NCBI GenBank assembly: GCA_964477035.1
Contig: CAYZCW010000002.1
Coordinates: 1 to 64,000, forward strand
DNA from: SLSG01 sp964477035
GTDB taxonomy: Bacteria > Bacteroidota > Bacteroidia > Bacteroidales > UBA7960
Reading direction: 5' to 3'
Length of the DNA: 64,000 nt
The notes under the pieces are model-generated. The model was not told the DNA's origin and searched no databases. It saw nothing but the letters and a program-made list of their open reading frames with translations. The position numbers were made by a program, and so were the translations under genes. Each line of letters opens with the position of its first letter. Positions within the stretch are counted from its first letter, which is position 1. Positions 40,738 to 51,580 of this stretch are shown in pieces.

Positions 40738-43137
40738 TCAGGCATCCTCCCCGTGTTCGGTCCGCTGGATGATCTCGTTTTGCAGGTCTTCCCCCAGGTC
40801 ATTGAAGTAATCGCTGTACCCGGCCACCCGGACGATCAGGTCACGGTATTTTTCCGGATGCTTCTGGGCCTCGCGCAAGGTGCCGGCCGATACGACATTG
40901 AACTGGATGTGGTGGCCGTCCAGGCGGAAATAGGTGCGGATCAGGGCCGTCAGCTTATGATGGCTTTCCGGATCACTGAAAAATGAAGGGGTAAACTTCT
41001 GGTTCAGCAGGGTGCCCCCGGTCTTGATATGGTCTATTTTGGCAGCGGACTTCAGCACGGCGGTGGGCCCTTTCTGGTCGGCGCCCTGCACCGGGCTGAT
41101 GCCCTCCGAAAGGGGTTTCCCGGCCTTGCGCCCATCGGGCAGCGCTCCGGTGACGGTGCCGAAATAAATGTGGCAGGTGGTGGGCAGCATGTTGATGCGG
41201 AAATGGCCGCCCCGCTGGCATGGCTTGCCGTCCACGGCCTCGAAGAAGGCATTGAATACCTGTACGGCCTGCCGGTCGGCATAATCCTCGTCGTTCCCGT
41301 ATTTGGGCGTGCGGTATACCAGTTCCTCCCGCAGCTCCTGCCAGTCGTGGAAGTCTGCCGACAAGGCCTTGGACAGGCCTTCAAATGACAGGGTTCCCTG
41401 GTCAAACACGTGGTAACGGATGGCCGTGAGGCTGTCGGTCACGCTGCCCAGCCCGACTCCCTGCACATAGCTGCTGTTGTAGCGCGCCCCCCCTGCATTG
41501 TAATCCTTTGCCTTGCCGATGCAGTCCTCAATGAGCAGGGACAGAAAGGGCACCGGGAGGTTCTCGGCGTACAGGGTTTCGATGATCCGGTTCCCCGTGA
41601 GTTTGATGTCCGTAAAATGCCTGATCTGCTGAATGTAGGCATCCAGAAACGCCTCAAACGATGAAAATGATGCCACCTTGCCGGTCCTGGGACCAATCTG
41701 TTTTCCGGTGCGGGGGTCGAATCCGTCGTGCAGGGTCACCTCCAGGATCTTGGCCAGGTTGAAATAGCCCGTCAGCCAATAGGCTTCCGTGCCGAAGGCA
41801 CCCGCTTCCACGCATCCGGAGGCTCCTCCCCGGCGCGCATCCACCAGGTCTTTCCCTTGCCGGAGCAGTTCCTGGGTGATGGCGTCGGTGTTGAAGATGG
41901 AAGGCTGGCCGAAGCCGGTTCGCACGATGTCCAGGGCCTTGTGAATGAAGCGGTCCGGGTTTTTCTTGCTCACCTGGACCATGGAGCTGGGCTGCAGCAG
42001 CCGCATTTCCCGGATCACTTCGAGGATCAGGTAGGTCATGTCGTTCACGGCATCCTTGCCGTCATCCTGCACCCCGCCCGTATTGATGAGGCAGAAGTCG
42101 GTGTAGGTATTGCTTTCCTGGGCGGTGACCCCCATTTTGGGCGGGGCCGGGTGGTTGTTGAATTTCACCCAGAAGCATTGCAGCAGCTCCCTGGCCTGTT
42201 CTTCTGTCAGGCTGCCGTCCTGCAGGCCCTTGCTGTAGAATGGCTGAAGGTGCTGATCCAGCCGGCCCGGGTTGAAAGAGTCCCATGGGTTCAGTTCGGT
42301 GATGACCCCCAGGTGGATGAACCAATAATGCTGCAGGGCCTCGTGCAATGTCTGCGGGGCCTGTGCCGGCACCCGGCGGCAGATCGCCGCCATGGCAGAC
42401 AGCTCCTGTTTCCTGCCCGGGTCTTTTTCTCCGGCTGCCAGTTCCTCCAGTGCCCCGGCGTGTCTTTCTGCAAAGCGGATGAGGGCCCTTGCGGCCAGCT
42501 TCATGGCTTCCAGCTGGGCCTTCTTTGTATCGGCCTCCGGATCCCCGGGATCCAGGGCGGAGAGGCTGCCGTCGCATTCCGCGATCAGATCCAGCATGCC
42601 GTTTTCCCAGCCCTTCTTGCCCAGCACGGTATGGCCGGGACCCCTTTGCTCCTGAAACTCGGTGAATATTCCGGCCTGATAAGCATCCAGCCATTCCGGC
42701 CGCATCCGCTGCATGAGCAGGTCGCGGTTTGAACGACCCTGCCAGAAGGGGATGATCACATCCCGGTAGGCGTTTTTGGTTTCGTCGGAGACATGGAAGG
42801 ACACCTTGGGCCGGTTGTGCAGGATGTCCAGGTCCTCCAGGGAGTGAAGGCTGATCTCCGGATAGGTCGGGGTGGCCTTGGGGGCCGGTCCGCGTTCGCC
42901 CACGATGAGTTCCAGCTCTCCGATGTGCAGGGACTTGTTGTCCAGAATGTGGGCAAGACATTGGGCTCGCTGCACGGGGACGGGCCAGGCAGGGTCGTTG
43001 TGTGACCGGTAGAATTCGGTGACCAGCAAGGCGCGTTCGTGGCTCAGGCAGTTCAGGGCCTCGAGCGATTGTTTTCTGAGAAATCGGACTCGTTCGTTCA
43101 TGGATTCTATGGGTTCAGGATGTGTGAAAATCGTCAT
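40738..43137 (-). CDS. hypD: Glycyl radical enzyme, trans-4-hydroxy-L-proline dehydratase
   Basis: 799 residues from 43137; the second ATG at 43101 (MNERVRF) gives 787, close to known HypD length, and is preferred. Numbered from that Met, thiyl Cys430 and Glu432 lie in ASGCVEAG and the glycyl radical Gly761 in RVAGYSDYF. With a constant shift of -4 from Clostridioides difficile HypD as I recall it, the other active-site residues also match: Asp274, Ser330, Phe336, Tyr446, Thr641; His157 fits with a shift of -3. This points to removal of water from trans-4-hydroxy-L-proline to give pyrroline-5-carboxylate, in the cytoplasm and under anoxia. The activating enzyme gene lies just upstream. Alternatives (choline lyase, glycerol dehydratase) lack this residue set. 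Confidence 0.85.
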   Translation of the reverse strand: MTIFTHPEPIESMNERVRFLRKQSLEALNCLSHERALLVTEFYRSHNDPAWPVPVQRAQCLAHILDNKSLHIGELELIVGERGPAPKATPTYPEISLHSLEDLDILHNRPKVSFHVSDETKNAYRDVIIPFWQGRSNRDLLMQRMRPEWLDAYQAGIFTEFQEQRGPGHTVLGKKGWENGMLDLIAECDGSLSALDPGDPEADTKKAQLEAMKLAARALIRFAERHAGALEELAAGEKDPGRKQELSAMAAICRRVPAQAPQTLHEALQHYWFIHLGVITELNPWDSFNPGRLDQHLQPFYSKGLQDGSLTEEQARELLQCFWVKFNNHPAPPKMGVTAQESNTYTDFCLINTGGVQDDGKDAVNDMTYLILEVIREMRLLQPSSMVQVSKKNPDRFIHKALDIVRTGFGQPSIFNTDAITQELLRQGKDLVDARRGGASGCVEAGAFGTEAYWLTGYFNLAKILEVTLHDGFDPRTGKQIGPRTGKVASFSSFEAFLDAYIQQIRHFTDIKLTGNRIIETLYAENLPVPFLSLLIEDCIGKAKDYNAGGARYNSSYVQGVGLGSVTDSLTAIRYHVFDQGTLSFEGLSKALSADFHDWQELREELVYRTPKYGNDEDYADRQAVQVFNAFFEAVDGKPCQRGGHFRINMLPTTCHIYFGTVTGALPDGRKAGKPLSEGISPVQGADQKGPTAVLKSAAKIDHIKTGGTLLNQKFTPSFFSDPESHHKLTALIRTYFRLDGHHIQFNVVSAGTLREAQKHPEKYRDLIVRVAGYSDYFNDLGEDLQNEIIQRTEHGEDA

Positions 43138-43145
43138 TGATTCTG

Positions 43146-43946
43146 TCAGCCTCCCTGTTTTACCAGGAATCCGCTGTCGGCGAATACCTGCAGCAAGGCT
43201 TTCATTTCCTGTGCCGTGGTATCCGGGCCAAACACAGGGGGTTCGGCCAGACCCAGGGATTCATATTTTTGCCGTCCCAGGCGGTGGTACGGCAACAAGT
43301 CCACCCGGACCACCGGGGCGCGGACCTTCCCCAGCAGGGTGGCCACGGCCTGCATGTGGTCTGTGCCGGCATTGACACCGGGGATGACGGGGATCCTGAT
43401 ATACAATGCCGGTCCGTCGGAAGGCAGGGACAACAGATTGGCCGCGATCAGGGCGTTGTCCACCCCCGTATAGGTAAGGTGGTCCCTGGGGTCCATGGTT
43501 TTCAGGTCGAACAACAACAAATCCGCCTTTCCGGCCACTTCCAGGAAAACCTCTTTCGGGGCGTAGCCGGAAGTATCCACGGCCGTGTGAAGGCCCTGCT
43601 CCCGGCAGGCTTGCAGCAACCCGATCAAAAAATCGGGCTGGGAGAGCGGTTCTCCCCCGGAAAACGTGACCCCCCCCATGCTTTCTTCATAAAACAAAGT
43701 GTCCTTGAGCAGGATGTCCATCACCTCCCCGCCGTCCATCCACTGCCCGATGGTATCCTGCCGGATGGTTTCATGCCCGTTCAGTTTGAGTTTTCGGTGG
43801 ATGGGCTGGGGGTGGGGTGAAATGCTTTCCGGGTTGTGGCACCAGGTGCAGTTCAGGGGACAGCCTTTAAAAAAAACCGTGGTGCGGATTCCGGGTCCGT
43901 CGTGGACCGAATACCTTCTGATGTCGAAAATCAAACCTTTTCCCAT
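43146..43946 (-). CDS. hypE: Glycyl radical enzyme activating enzyme (radical SAM), compact form
   Basis: 266 residues from ATG 43946; upstream in-frame extension is unlikely. The radical SAM cluster motif CPLNCTWC (CxxxCxxC) is in FFKGCPLNCTWCHNPES, SAM-binding GGEPL in FSGGEPL, and the YSVHDGPGIRTTVF start typical of activases. The protein has only one further cysteine, so the two-cluster ferredoxin insert found in many activases is missing, although the loop where it would sit remains. That resembles pyruvate formate-lyase activase. It makes the glycyl radical on the adjacent enzyme. Order is activase first, then enzyme, with 8 bp or 44 bp between, depending on the start. Confidence 0.88.
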   Translation of the reverse strand: MGKGLIFDIRRYSVHDGPGIRTTVFFKGCPLNCTWCHNPESISPHPQPIHRKLKLNGHETIRQDTIGQWMDGGEVMDILLKDTLFYEESMGGVTFSGGEPLSQPDFLIGLLQACREQGLHTAVDTSGYAPKEVFLEVAGKADLLLFDLKTMDPRDHLTYTGVDNALIAANLLSLPSDGPALYIRIPVIPGVNAGTDHMQAVATLLGKVRAPVVRVDLLPYHRLGRQKYESLGLAEPPVFGPDTTAQEMKALLQVFADSGFLVKQGG

Positions 43947-44122
43947 GGAGAAGCAGTGGCAACAAAAGTGGTGTAACGTCTGAACAGGGGTTTCGGGATC
44001 CTGGGATCCCTGATGGGAGAGGGGGAGCTGCTCAACAGATCCAGCAGGTATACAGGCCTTTCCCATTGTCGTGGTAAAGGGTATTGATGGAAAAATTCAT
44101 CATGGCTGTCATAAATGCGTAA

Positions 44123-44130
44123 CAAATGTA
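44123..44130 (-). promoter_or_regulatory. -7 promoter element of the hypE-hypD operon
   Basis: On the minus strand TACATTTG matches TAnnTTTG. Transcription would start near 44116, giving a leader of about 170 bases before the hypE ATG, long enough to hold a regulatory structure; none is obvious. Confidence 0.45.
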
Positions 44131-44347
44131 CAATTTCTTTTTTTTGTCCTGAATAAAAAGCCTTAAGTAAGGGTGTTTAACCACAAGAAAGCTAGGTTGT
44201 TGTAAAGGATTGTCTGGGATTAGTTGGTTGAATGAAAGAGGCTTGTGGCTGAATTTAGAATCTTTATAAATTAAACAAATTTAGCAGGAAAAATTCGTTT
44301 TTGCTTCCGTATATGTATAGAATGTATTAATCTTACGGCATTATTTT

Positions 44348-44385
44348 TTGGATTTTTCATAAAAGTGTTATTTTTACACTTTTAA
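44348..44385 (+). promoter_or_regulatory. Promoter and palindromic operator of the arabinofuranosidase cluster
   Basis: TTTG at 44348-44351, 18 bp, then TATTTTTA at 44370-44377 (one mismatch to TAnnTTTG). A perfect 9-bp inverted repeat, TAAAAGTGT (44361-44369) and ACACTTTTA (44377-44385), surrounds the -7-like element, as expected for a repressor operator. Its distance to the GH51 start is 25 or 73 bases. Confidence 0.5.
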
Positions 44386-44410
44386 TGGGCCTGGCACCCT
44401 GTCCCCCCAG

Positions 44411-46867
44411 ATGGCGGACAATGCCGGTTGCCCGCATCAGCATAATACACACGCCCCCATGAATGCATTGCTTGTCGACTGCCAGCAAGCCCCGGGCCGG
44501 GAAGCCCCGGGCAGAAAATGGCCCTGGCCTATGTGGCCCGTCCTGTTCGCGGCTTGTCTTTTCCTCACGGCCTCCTGCCACCAGAAAGGGGCTGGGTCCG
44601 ATGTCCTGCTCCTCTCCTGTCCCGCCGGAGTGAATGAGGTGTCGGGGGACTGGCAGAGGGAATACTGGAGCAAACCGGAATACCACCGGTTTGAACCCTC
44701 GGACCGGTCCCCCTTGACCGCCATGGTTCTGGATGCGGACTCCATGACCCGTGCCCGCTGGTACCGCAACCTGCCGGTCCGACCCTATTCGAAATACCGT
44801 CTCTCAGGATGGGTGCGGACCGAAAACGTGACGGCAGCAGGAAACGGGGAAGGTGCCGGATTCCGCGGAGGCAGGATTGACCTGCCGGAGAGCCGGGGGT
44901 TCACCGGCACGAACGACTGGACCTATGTGGTGGTGGAATTTGATACGGGGGGGGAAGACAGCTTCATGCTGGAATGCGTGCTGGGCCTTGGGTCCCGCGC
45001 CAAGGGCCGGGCCTGGTTCGACGAAATCAGGCTCGAACGCCTGCACTCGGAAGTGCTTGCCCCGGAACTGGCCATTCACCTGGACCGGCCCGGGGAGCCC
45101 CTTTCAGAACGGATGTTCGGGCAGTTCATTGAGCACATGGGTCGATGCATCTATGGAGGCATCTGGGCTGAAATGATCGAAGACCGCAAGTTTTTTCTGC
45201 AGCCCGGAAGCGAGGGTTCTCCCTGGCACCTGGAAGGTCCGGCTTCCCTGCAGATGAGCAGGGCCGCACCCTATGTCGGAGAACACGACCCGGTGATCCG
45301 GGCCGCCGGTCCCGGGGGCGCGCTGGTTCAGGGCGGACTGGGACTGATCGAAGGCATGGCATATGAAGGCAGGATCATCCTGAGTGCCCCCCCTGAGGCC
45401 CTGCCTGTGGAGGTGGAACTGGCCTGGGGCGAAAATGCCGCAGAGAAGGCTTCCATTGTCATCAGCGAGTTGGAAGCAGGCTTTCAGACCGTTCCCCTGG
45501 CATTCACCGCCGGGGCCTCCACCCATGAGGGGGAGATCCGCATCCTGGCCGGGGAGCAAGGCGGCGTGACCATCGGAACCCTTTCCCTGATGCCCACCAG
45601 CCATGTGGAAGGTTTCCGGGCCGATGTGCTGGAATTGTTGTTCCAGCTGGATGCCCCCGTTTACCGTTGGCCGGGAGGAAACTTTGTGAGCGGATACGAC
45701 TGGAAGGACGGGGTGGGGCCTCGGGACAGGCGACCTCCCCGCTACGAAGCCGCATGGAACGGCATCGAATCCAATGACGTGGGCATCGATGAATTCATGC
45801 GCCTGTGCGCCCTCCTGGGAACAGAGGCCAACATCGCCGTAAACACCGGCCTGGGAACTCCCGCGGAGGCGGCACAACAGGTGGAGTATGTCAATGGAGG
45901 CCCCGAAACGCCCATGGGGGGGTGGCGGGCCCGCAACGGCCGGCAGGAACCTTACGGGGTGATGCTGTGGGCCGTGGGCAACGAGATGTTTGGCGACTGG
46001 CAGCTAGGGGTGATGCCTGTCGAGGAGTATGTGCACAAGCACAATGAAACCGCCCGGCTGATGTGGGAGGCGGATCCTTCCATCAGCCTCATCGCCGTGG
46101 GCTACCCCGGAAGATGGAATGACATGATGTATGCCCACAGTGCGGACTACATGACCCACATCAGCGAGCATTTTTACCGTCAGGACTGGCATGCGGGGGG
46201 ACTCATGACCCATGTCAAGCAGATCCCCGACGCCATCCGGGCCATTGCTGAGGAACACAGAAGGTGCCGCAGGGAGCACCCGGGACTGAAAGAGCGGGAC
46301 ATCCGGATCGCCCTGGATGAGTGGAACTACTGGTACGGCCCCCATGTATACGGCCTGCTGGGAACCAGGTATTTTCTCCAGGATGCCCTGGGCATCGCCG
46401 CAGGATTTAACGAATTCTTAAGGCAGACGGACATCTTCTTCATGGCCAATTATGCCCAGACGGTCAATGTGATCGGTGCCATTAAGGCCACGAAAACGGC
46501 CTCCTTCATGGAGGGTACCGGCGAGGTGCTCCGCCTGTACCGCCGGGAACTGCAACCCATTCCCCTGGAAACATCCGGCAGTGCGGCCCCCCTGGATGTG
46601 GCCGCTTCCCTGTCTGAGGACGGACGCATCCTGACCGTATCGGTCATCAATGCCACGGAGCAAAGTCAGCGGCTGGCCTTGTCGGCAGGGGGAGGGGAGC
46701 TGCCTGGACGGGGTCGGTTGTATTATATCACGGGACCCGACCGCCATGCATACAACGAGGTGGACAATCCCCTGATCCGGGAGCATGCGGAGGCCTTTCG
46801 CCTGAGGCGGGGGAAGGTCAGCGTACCCCCCATGAGTGCCTGCATCTATAAGTTTAACCTTCAATAA
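44411..46867 (+). CDS. GH51 alpha-L-arabinofuranosidase lipoprotein
   Basis: 818 residues from ATG 44411; ATG 44459 would give 802 and is equally possible. A late hydrophobic segment ends at the lipobox TASC, so the signal has an unusually long N-terminal part. After a carbohydrate-binding-like domain (residues about 60-215), the GH51 barrel begins with FGQFIEHMGRCIYGGIWAEM. The acid/base Glu525 is in AVGNEMFG and the nucleophile Glu637 in IALDEWNYWYG. The end is the usual beta-sandwich with PPMSACIYKFNL. It removes terminal alpha-L-arabinofuranose from side chains. First gene of a plus-strand run; S9 peptidase follows after 12 bp. Confidence 0.93.
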   Translation: MADNAGCPHQHNTHAPMNALLVDCQQAPGREAPGRKWPWPMWPVLFAACLFLTASCHQKGAGSDVLLLSCPAGVNEVSGDWQREYWSKPEYHRFEPSDRSPLTAMVLDADSMTRARWYRNLPVRPYSKYRLSGWVRTENVTAAGNGEGAGFRGGRIDLPESRGFTGTNDWTYVVVEFDTGGEDSFMLECVLGLGSRAKGRAWFDEIRLERLHSEVLAPELAIHLDRPGEPLSERMFGQFIEHMGRCIYGGIWAEMIEDRKFFLQPGSEGSPWHLEGPASLQMSRAAPYVGEHDPVIRAAGPGGALVQGGLGLIEGMAYEGRIILSAPPEALPVEVELAWGENAAEKASIVISELEAGFQTVPLAFTAGASTHEGEIRILAGEQGGVTIGTLSLMPTSHVEGFRADVLELLFQLDAPVYRWPGGNFVSGYDWKDGVGPRDRRPPRYEAAWNGIESNDVGIDEFMRLCALLGTEANIAVNTGLGTPAEAAQQVEYVNGGPETPMGGWRARNGRQEPYGVMLWAVGNEMFGDWQLGVMPVEEYVHKHNETARLMWEADPSISLIAVGYPGRWNDMMYAHSADYMTHISEHFYRQDWHAGGLMTHVKQIPDAIRAIAEEHRRCRREHPGLKERDIRIALDEWNYWYGPHVYGLLGTRYFLQDALGIAAGFNEFLRQTDIFFMANYAQTVNVIGAIKATKTASFMEGTGEVLRLYRRELQPIPLETSGSAAPLDVAASLSEDGRILTVSVINATEQSQRLALSAGGGELPGRGRLYYITGPDRHAYNEVDNPLIREHAEAFRLRRGKVSVPPMSACIYKFNLQ

Positions 46868-46879
46868 TCCACCACCGGC

Positions 46880-49129
<2,250 letters not shown>

Positions 49130-49161
49130 TCAGTCATTCACCTTTAGAACAGGCATTCAAG

Positions 49162-51522
49162 ATGAAAACCATGGTAAAATATGTTCTTACCCTGCTGGTT
49201 ACGGCCGGCTTGATGTCCTGCCAGCCTGGAAGCGACCAGGGCCAGGCAGGCGCTCCTCCTGCGGAGGTGGATTATGCGGTTCATGCCTTCGACATCAAGG
49301 ATGTGACCCTGCTGGAGGGACCCTTCCGGCACGCCAACCAGCTGAACATCGGGGTGCTGCTCAACTACGAACCCGACCGTTTTCTGGCGACCTTCCGCAA
49401 GGAGGCCGGTCTGGAACCCAAGGCGGAACGATACGGCGGCTGGGAGAGCTCCTCCATTGCCGGGCACAGCTTCGGGCATTACCTTTCCGGCTGTGCCATG
49501 ATGTACCAGTCCACCGGCATGCCGGAATTTCTGGACCGAGTCAACTACATGGTGGACGAATTGGAGGTCATCCAGCAAGCCAATGGCGGCGGCTACCTGG
49601 GCGCATTTCCCCACGGCAAGCAGGTATTTGAGGAAGAGGTGGCCATGGGCGTGATCCGTGCCTCCGCCTTCGACCTGAATGGGATCTGGGCACCCTGGTA
49701 TACCCACCACAAGGTCCTGGCCGGCCTCCGGGATGCCTATTACCTGTGCGGCAACCAGAAGGCCCTTGACATCGCCATGCGTTTTGCGGACTGGATGGAC
49801 GGGATCGTGGGACACCTGGACTACGATACCGTGCAGGAAATGCTCATCTGCGAATACGGCGGCATGAACGAAGTGCTTGTTGAATTGTACGGGCTGACCG
49901 GGAATGAGAAATACCTGAAATTGTCCAGGGCGTTTCACGATCATGTCATCCTGGATTCTCTGGGGATGGGCGTGGACATACTGGCCGGGAAACATGCCAA
50001 CACCCAGATTCCCAAGGTGACCGGGCTGGCACGGAGGTATGAGCTGACAGGCAATCCGGAGGAGAGGCGCACAGCCGAATTTTTCTGGGACAGGGTGGTC
50101 AACCACCACAGCTATGTCACGGGAAGCAACGCCCTGAACGAAAACTTCGGCCCTCCCGGACAACTTCGCGACCGGCTGGGTCCCAATACGGGGGAGACCT
50201 GCAATGTGTACAATATGCTGCGATTGAGTGACCACCTGTTTCGCTGGGAAGCCAGTTCACAGGTGGCCGACTATTATGAAAAGGCCCTGTTCAACCACAT
50301 ACTGGCATCCCAGCATCCCGAAGACGGCCGGGTGACCTACCACCTGAGCATCGACAGGGGAGGGTTCAAATACTGGCAGGACCCCCATGCCTTTACCTGC
50401 TGCGTGGGCACCGGCATGGAAAACCATGCCAAATACAACGAGAACATCTATTACTACAACGAAAGCGAATTGTTTGTCAGTCAGTATATTGCTTCCGAGC
50501 TGACCTGGGAGAACAAGGGGGTGCGCGTCCGGCAGGAAACGGCCTACCCGGAAGAACAGGGCACCACCCTGCAATTCACCTGCCAGGAGCCTTCCCGCTT
50601 CACCCTGCAGCTTCGCTACCCTGCCTGGGCCGAGAAGGGCATGACCATCCGGGTCAACGGAACCGACCACCCGGTGAACACCCCCCCGGGAAGCTTTGCA
50701 GGCATCGACCGCCAATGGGAGACAGGGGATGTGGTGGAGGTGCATATTCCCTTCACCCTGCGCATGGAAACCATGCCCGATGATCCCGACCGCATCGCCC
50801 TGTTCCACGGCCCGCTGGCCCTGGCAGGCGATCTCGGACCCGTGGATGATCCCGCTGCCTGGGATCTGGTGTATGTGCCCCTGATGCTCACGGATGAAAG
50901 GGATCCCAATGCCTGGGTGGAGCCCATTCAGGGAAGGGCAAATGCCTTTACCACCAGGCAGGCAGGCCGGCCTCGCGATGTGGAGCTCAAGCCCTTTTAT
51001 GCCACCTACGACCGAAGGTATTCGATATTCTGGGACCTTTCCGACGAACACACCTGGAGGGACCTGGAAGACAAACACCTGCAAAGGATGGAGGAGGGGC
51101 GAGCCCTGGAAGCCCGCACCATCGACTTTTTCCAGCCGGGGGATATTGCCCACGAACGCAGCCACTTGTTCGAGGGCCCGCAGTCGACCGCCCACCGCTT
51201 CCGGAACAGAACCTACCGGGTGACGCTTGCCAATGGCTGGTTTTCCTTTGAGATGCGGGTGGATCCAAACCGGGCCAATGCCCTGAACCTGGAATACTGG
51301 GGCGGGGGATACCGCCGGGAGAAATCGTTTGATATCCTGGTGGAGGGCGTGCGCATCGCCTCGGAAGACATCACCGAGCCCAGGGGAGACCGGTTTTTCC
51401 ATGCGGAATACGACATCCCGCAGGAGCTGACCCGCGGCAAGAACCGGATCACGGTACGAATCGACGCCCAGGCGCGCCGCATCGCGGGACCCGTTTACGG
51501 GGCGCGTACCGTCAGAAAATAA
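49162..51522 (+). CDS. Beta-L-arabinofuranosidase, GH127/GH146 type (DUF1680), lipoprotein
   Basis: 786 residues; lipobox MSC after the signal. The (alpha/alpha)6 domain contains GGWESSSIAGHSFGHYLSG and the zinc-thiolate active site: Glu345 and Cys347 in NTGETCNVYN, and Cys413-Cys414 in FTCCVGTGMENH. In GH127 HypBA1 the equivalents are Glu338, Cys340, Cys417 and Cys418, where one cysteine is the nucleophile. The longer length and C-terminal beta domains (from about residue 500) suit the GH146 branch, represented by B. thetaiotaomicron BT0349. It hydrolyses beta-L-arabinofuranosides such as those on hydroxyproline. Family assignment between GH127 and GH146 needs alignment. Confidence 0.88.
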   Translation: MKTMVKYVLTLLVTAGLMSCQPGSDQGQAGAPPAEVDYAVHAFDIKDVTLLEGPFRHANQLNIGVLLNYEPDRFLATFRKEAGLEPKAERYGGWESSSIAGHSFGHYLSGCAMMYQSTGMPEFLDRVNYMVDELEVIQQANGGGYLGAFPHGKQVFEEEVAMGVIRASAFDLNGIWAPWYTHHKVLAGLRDAYYLCGNQKALDIAMRFADWMDGIVGHLDYDTVQEMLICEYGGMNEVLVELYGLTGNEKYLKLSRAFHDHVILDSLGMGVDILAGKHANTQIPKVTGLARRYELTGNPEERRTAEFFWDRVVNHHSYVTGSNALNENFGPPGQLRDRLGPNTGETCNVYNMLRLSDHLFRWEASSQVADYYEKALFNHILASQHPEDGRVTYHLSIDRGGFKYWQDPHAFTCCVGTGMENHAKYNENIYYYNESELFVSQYIASELTWENKGVRVRQETAYPEEQGTTLQFTCQEPSRFTLQLRYPAWAEKGMTIRVNGTDHPVNTPPGSFAGIDRQWETGDVVEVHIPFTLRMETMPDDPDRIALFHGPLALAGDLGPVDDPAAWDLVYVPLMLTDERDPNAWVEPIQGRANAFTTRQAGRPRDVELKPFYATYDRRYSIFWDLSDEHTWRDLEDKHLQRMEEGRALEARTIDFFQPGDIAHERSHLFEGPQSTAHRFRNRTYRVTLANGWFSFEMRVDPNRANALNLEYWGGGYRREKSFDILVEGVRIASEDITEPRGDRFFHAEYDIPQELTRGKNRITVRIDAQARRIAGPVYGARTVRK

Positions 51523-51580
51523 TCCAATGGGCCTGCGCCCGGATCCAGGAATTGTGAAACCAAAAAAAACAAACAACCCG

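Larger units (their letters stand above)
43947..44410. other. AT-rich divergent intergenic region between hypE and the arabinofuranosidase gene
   Basis: The longest gene-free stretch in the window (464 bp), clearly richer in A+T than its surroundings beyond 44100. It holds the minus-strand -7 element of hypE, a perfect inverted repeat overlapping a promoter-like sequence for the GH51 gene, and a short GGGATCC-TG-GGATCCC palindrome near 43997-44012. No convincing gene or RNA gene was seen. Confidence 0.8.

Noticed and set aside
40738..43137. Pyruvate formate-lyase or choline trimethylamine-lyase identity for the glycyl radical enzyme
   Set aside because: Pyruvate formate-lyase has adjacent Cys-Cys at the active site, while here a single Cys precedes Val-Glu; the remaining pocket residues follow HypD and not the choline enzyme.
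43997..44012. GGGATCC-TG-GGATCCC palindrome in the hypE leader
   Set aside because: Short GC-rich inverted repeat without a T-tract or a second copy; kept only as a note within the intergenic entry.
43931..44125. Possible 64-codon upstream gene in the hypE leader (minus strand)
   Set aside because: Its TTG start lies within the -7 promoter element, so it would not be transcribed fully; it overlaps the hypE start and has no recognisable features.
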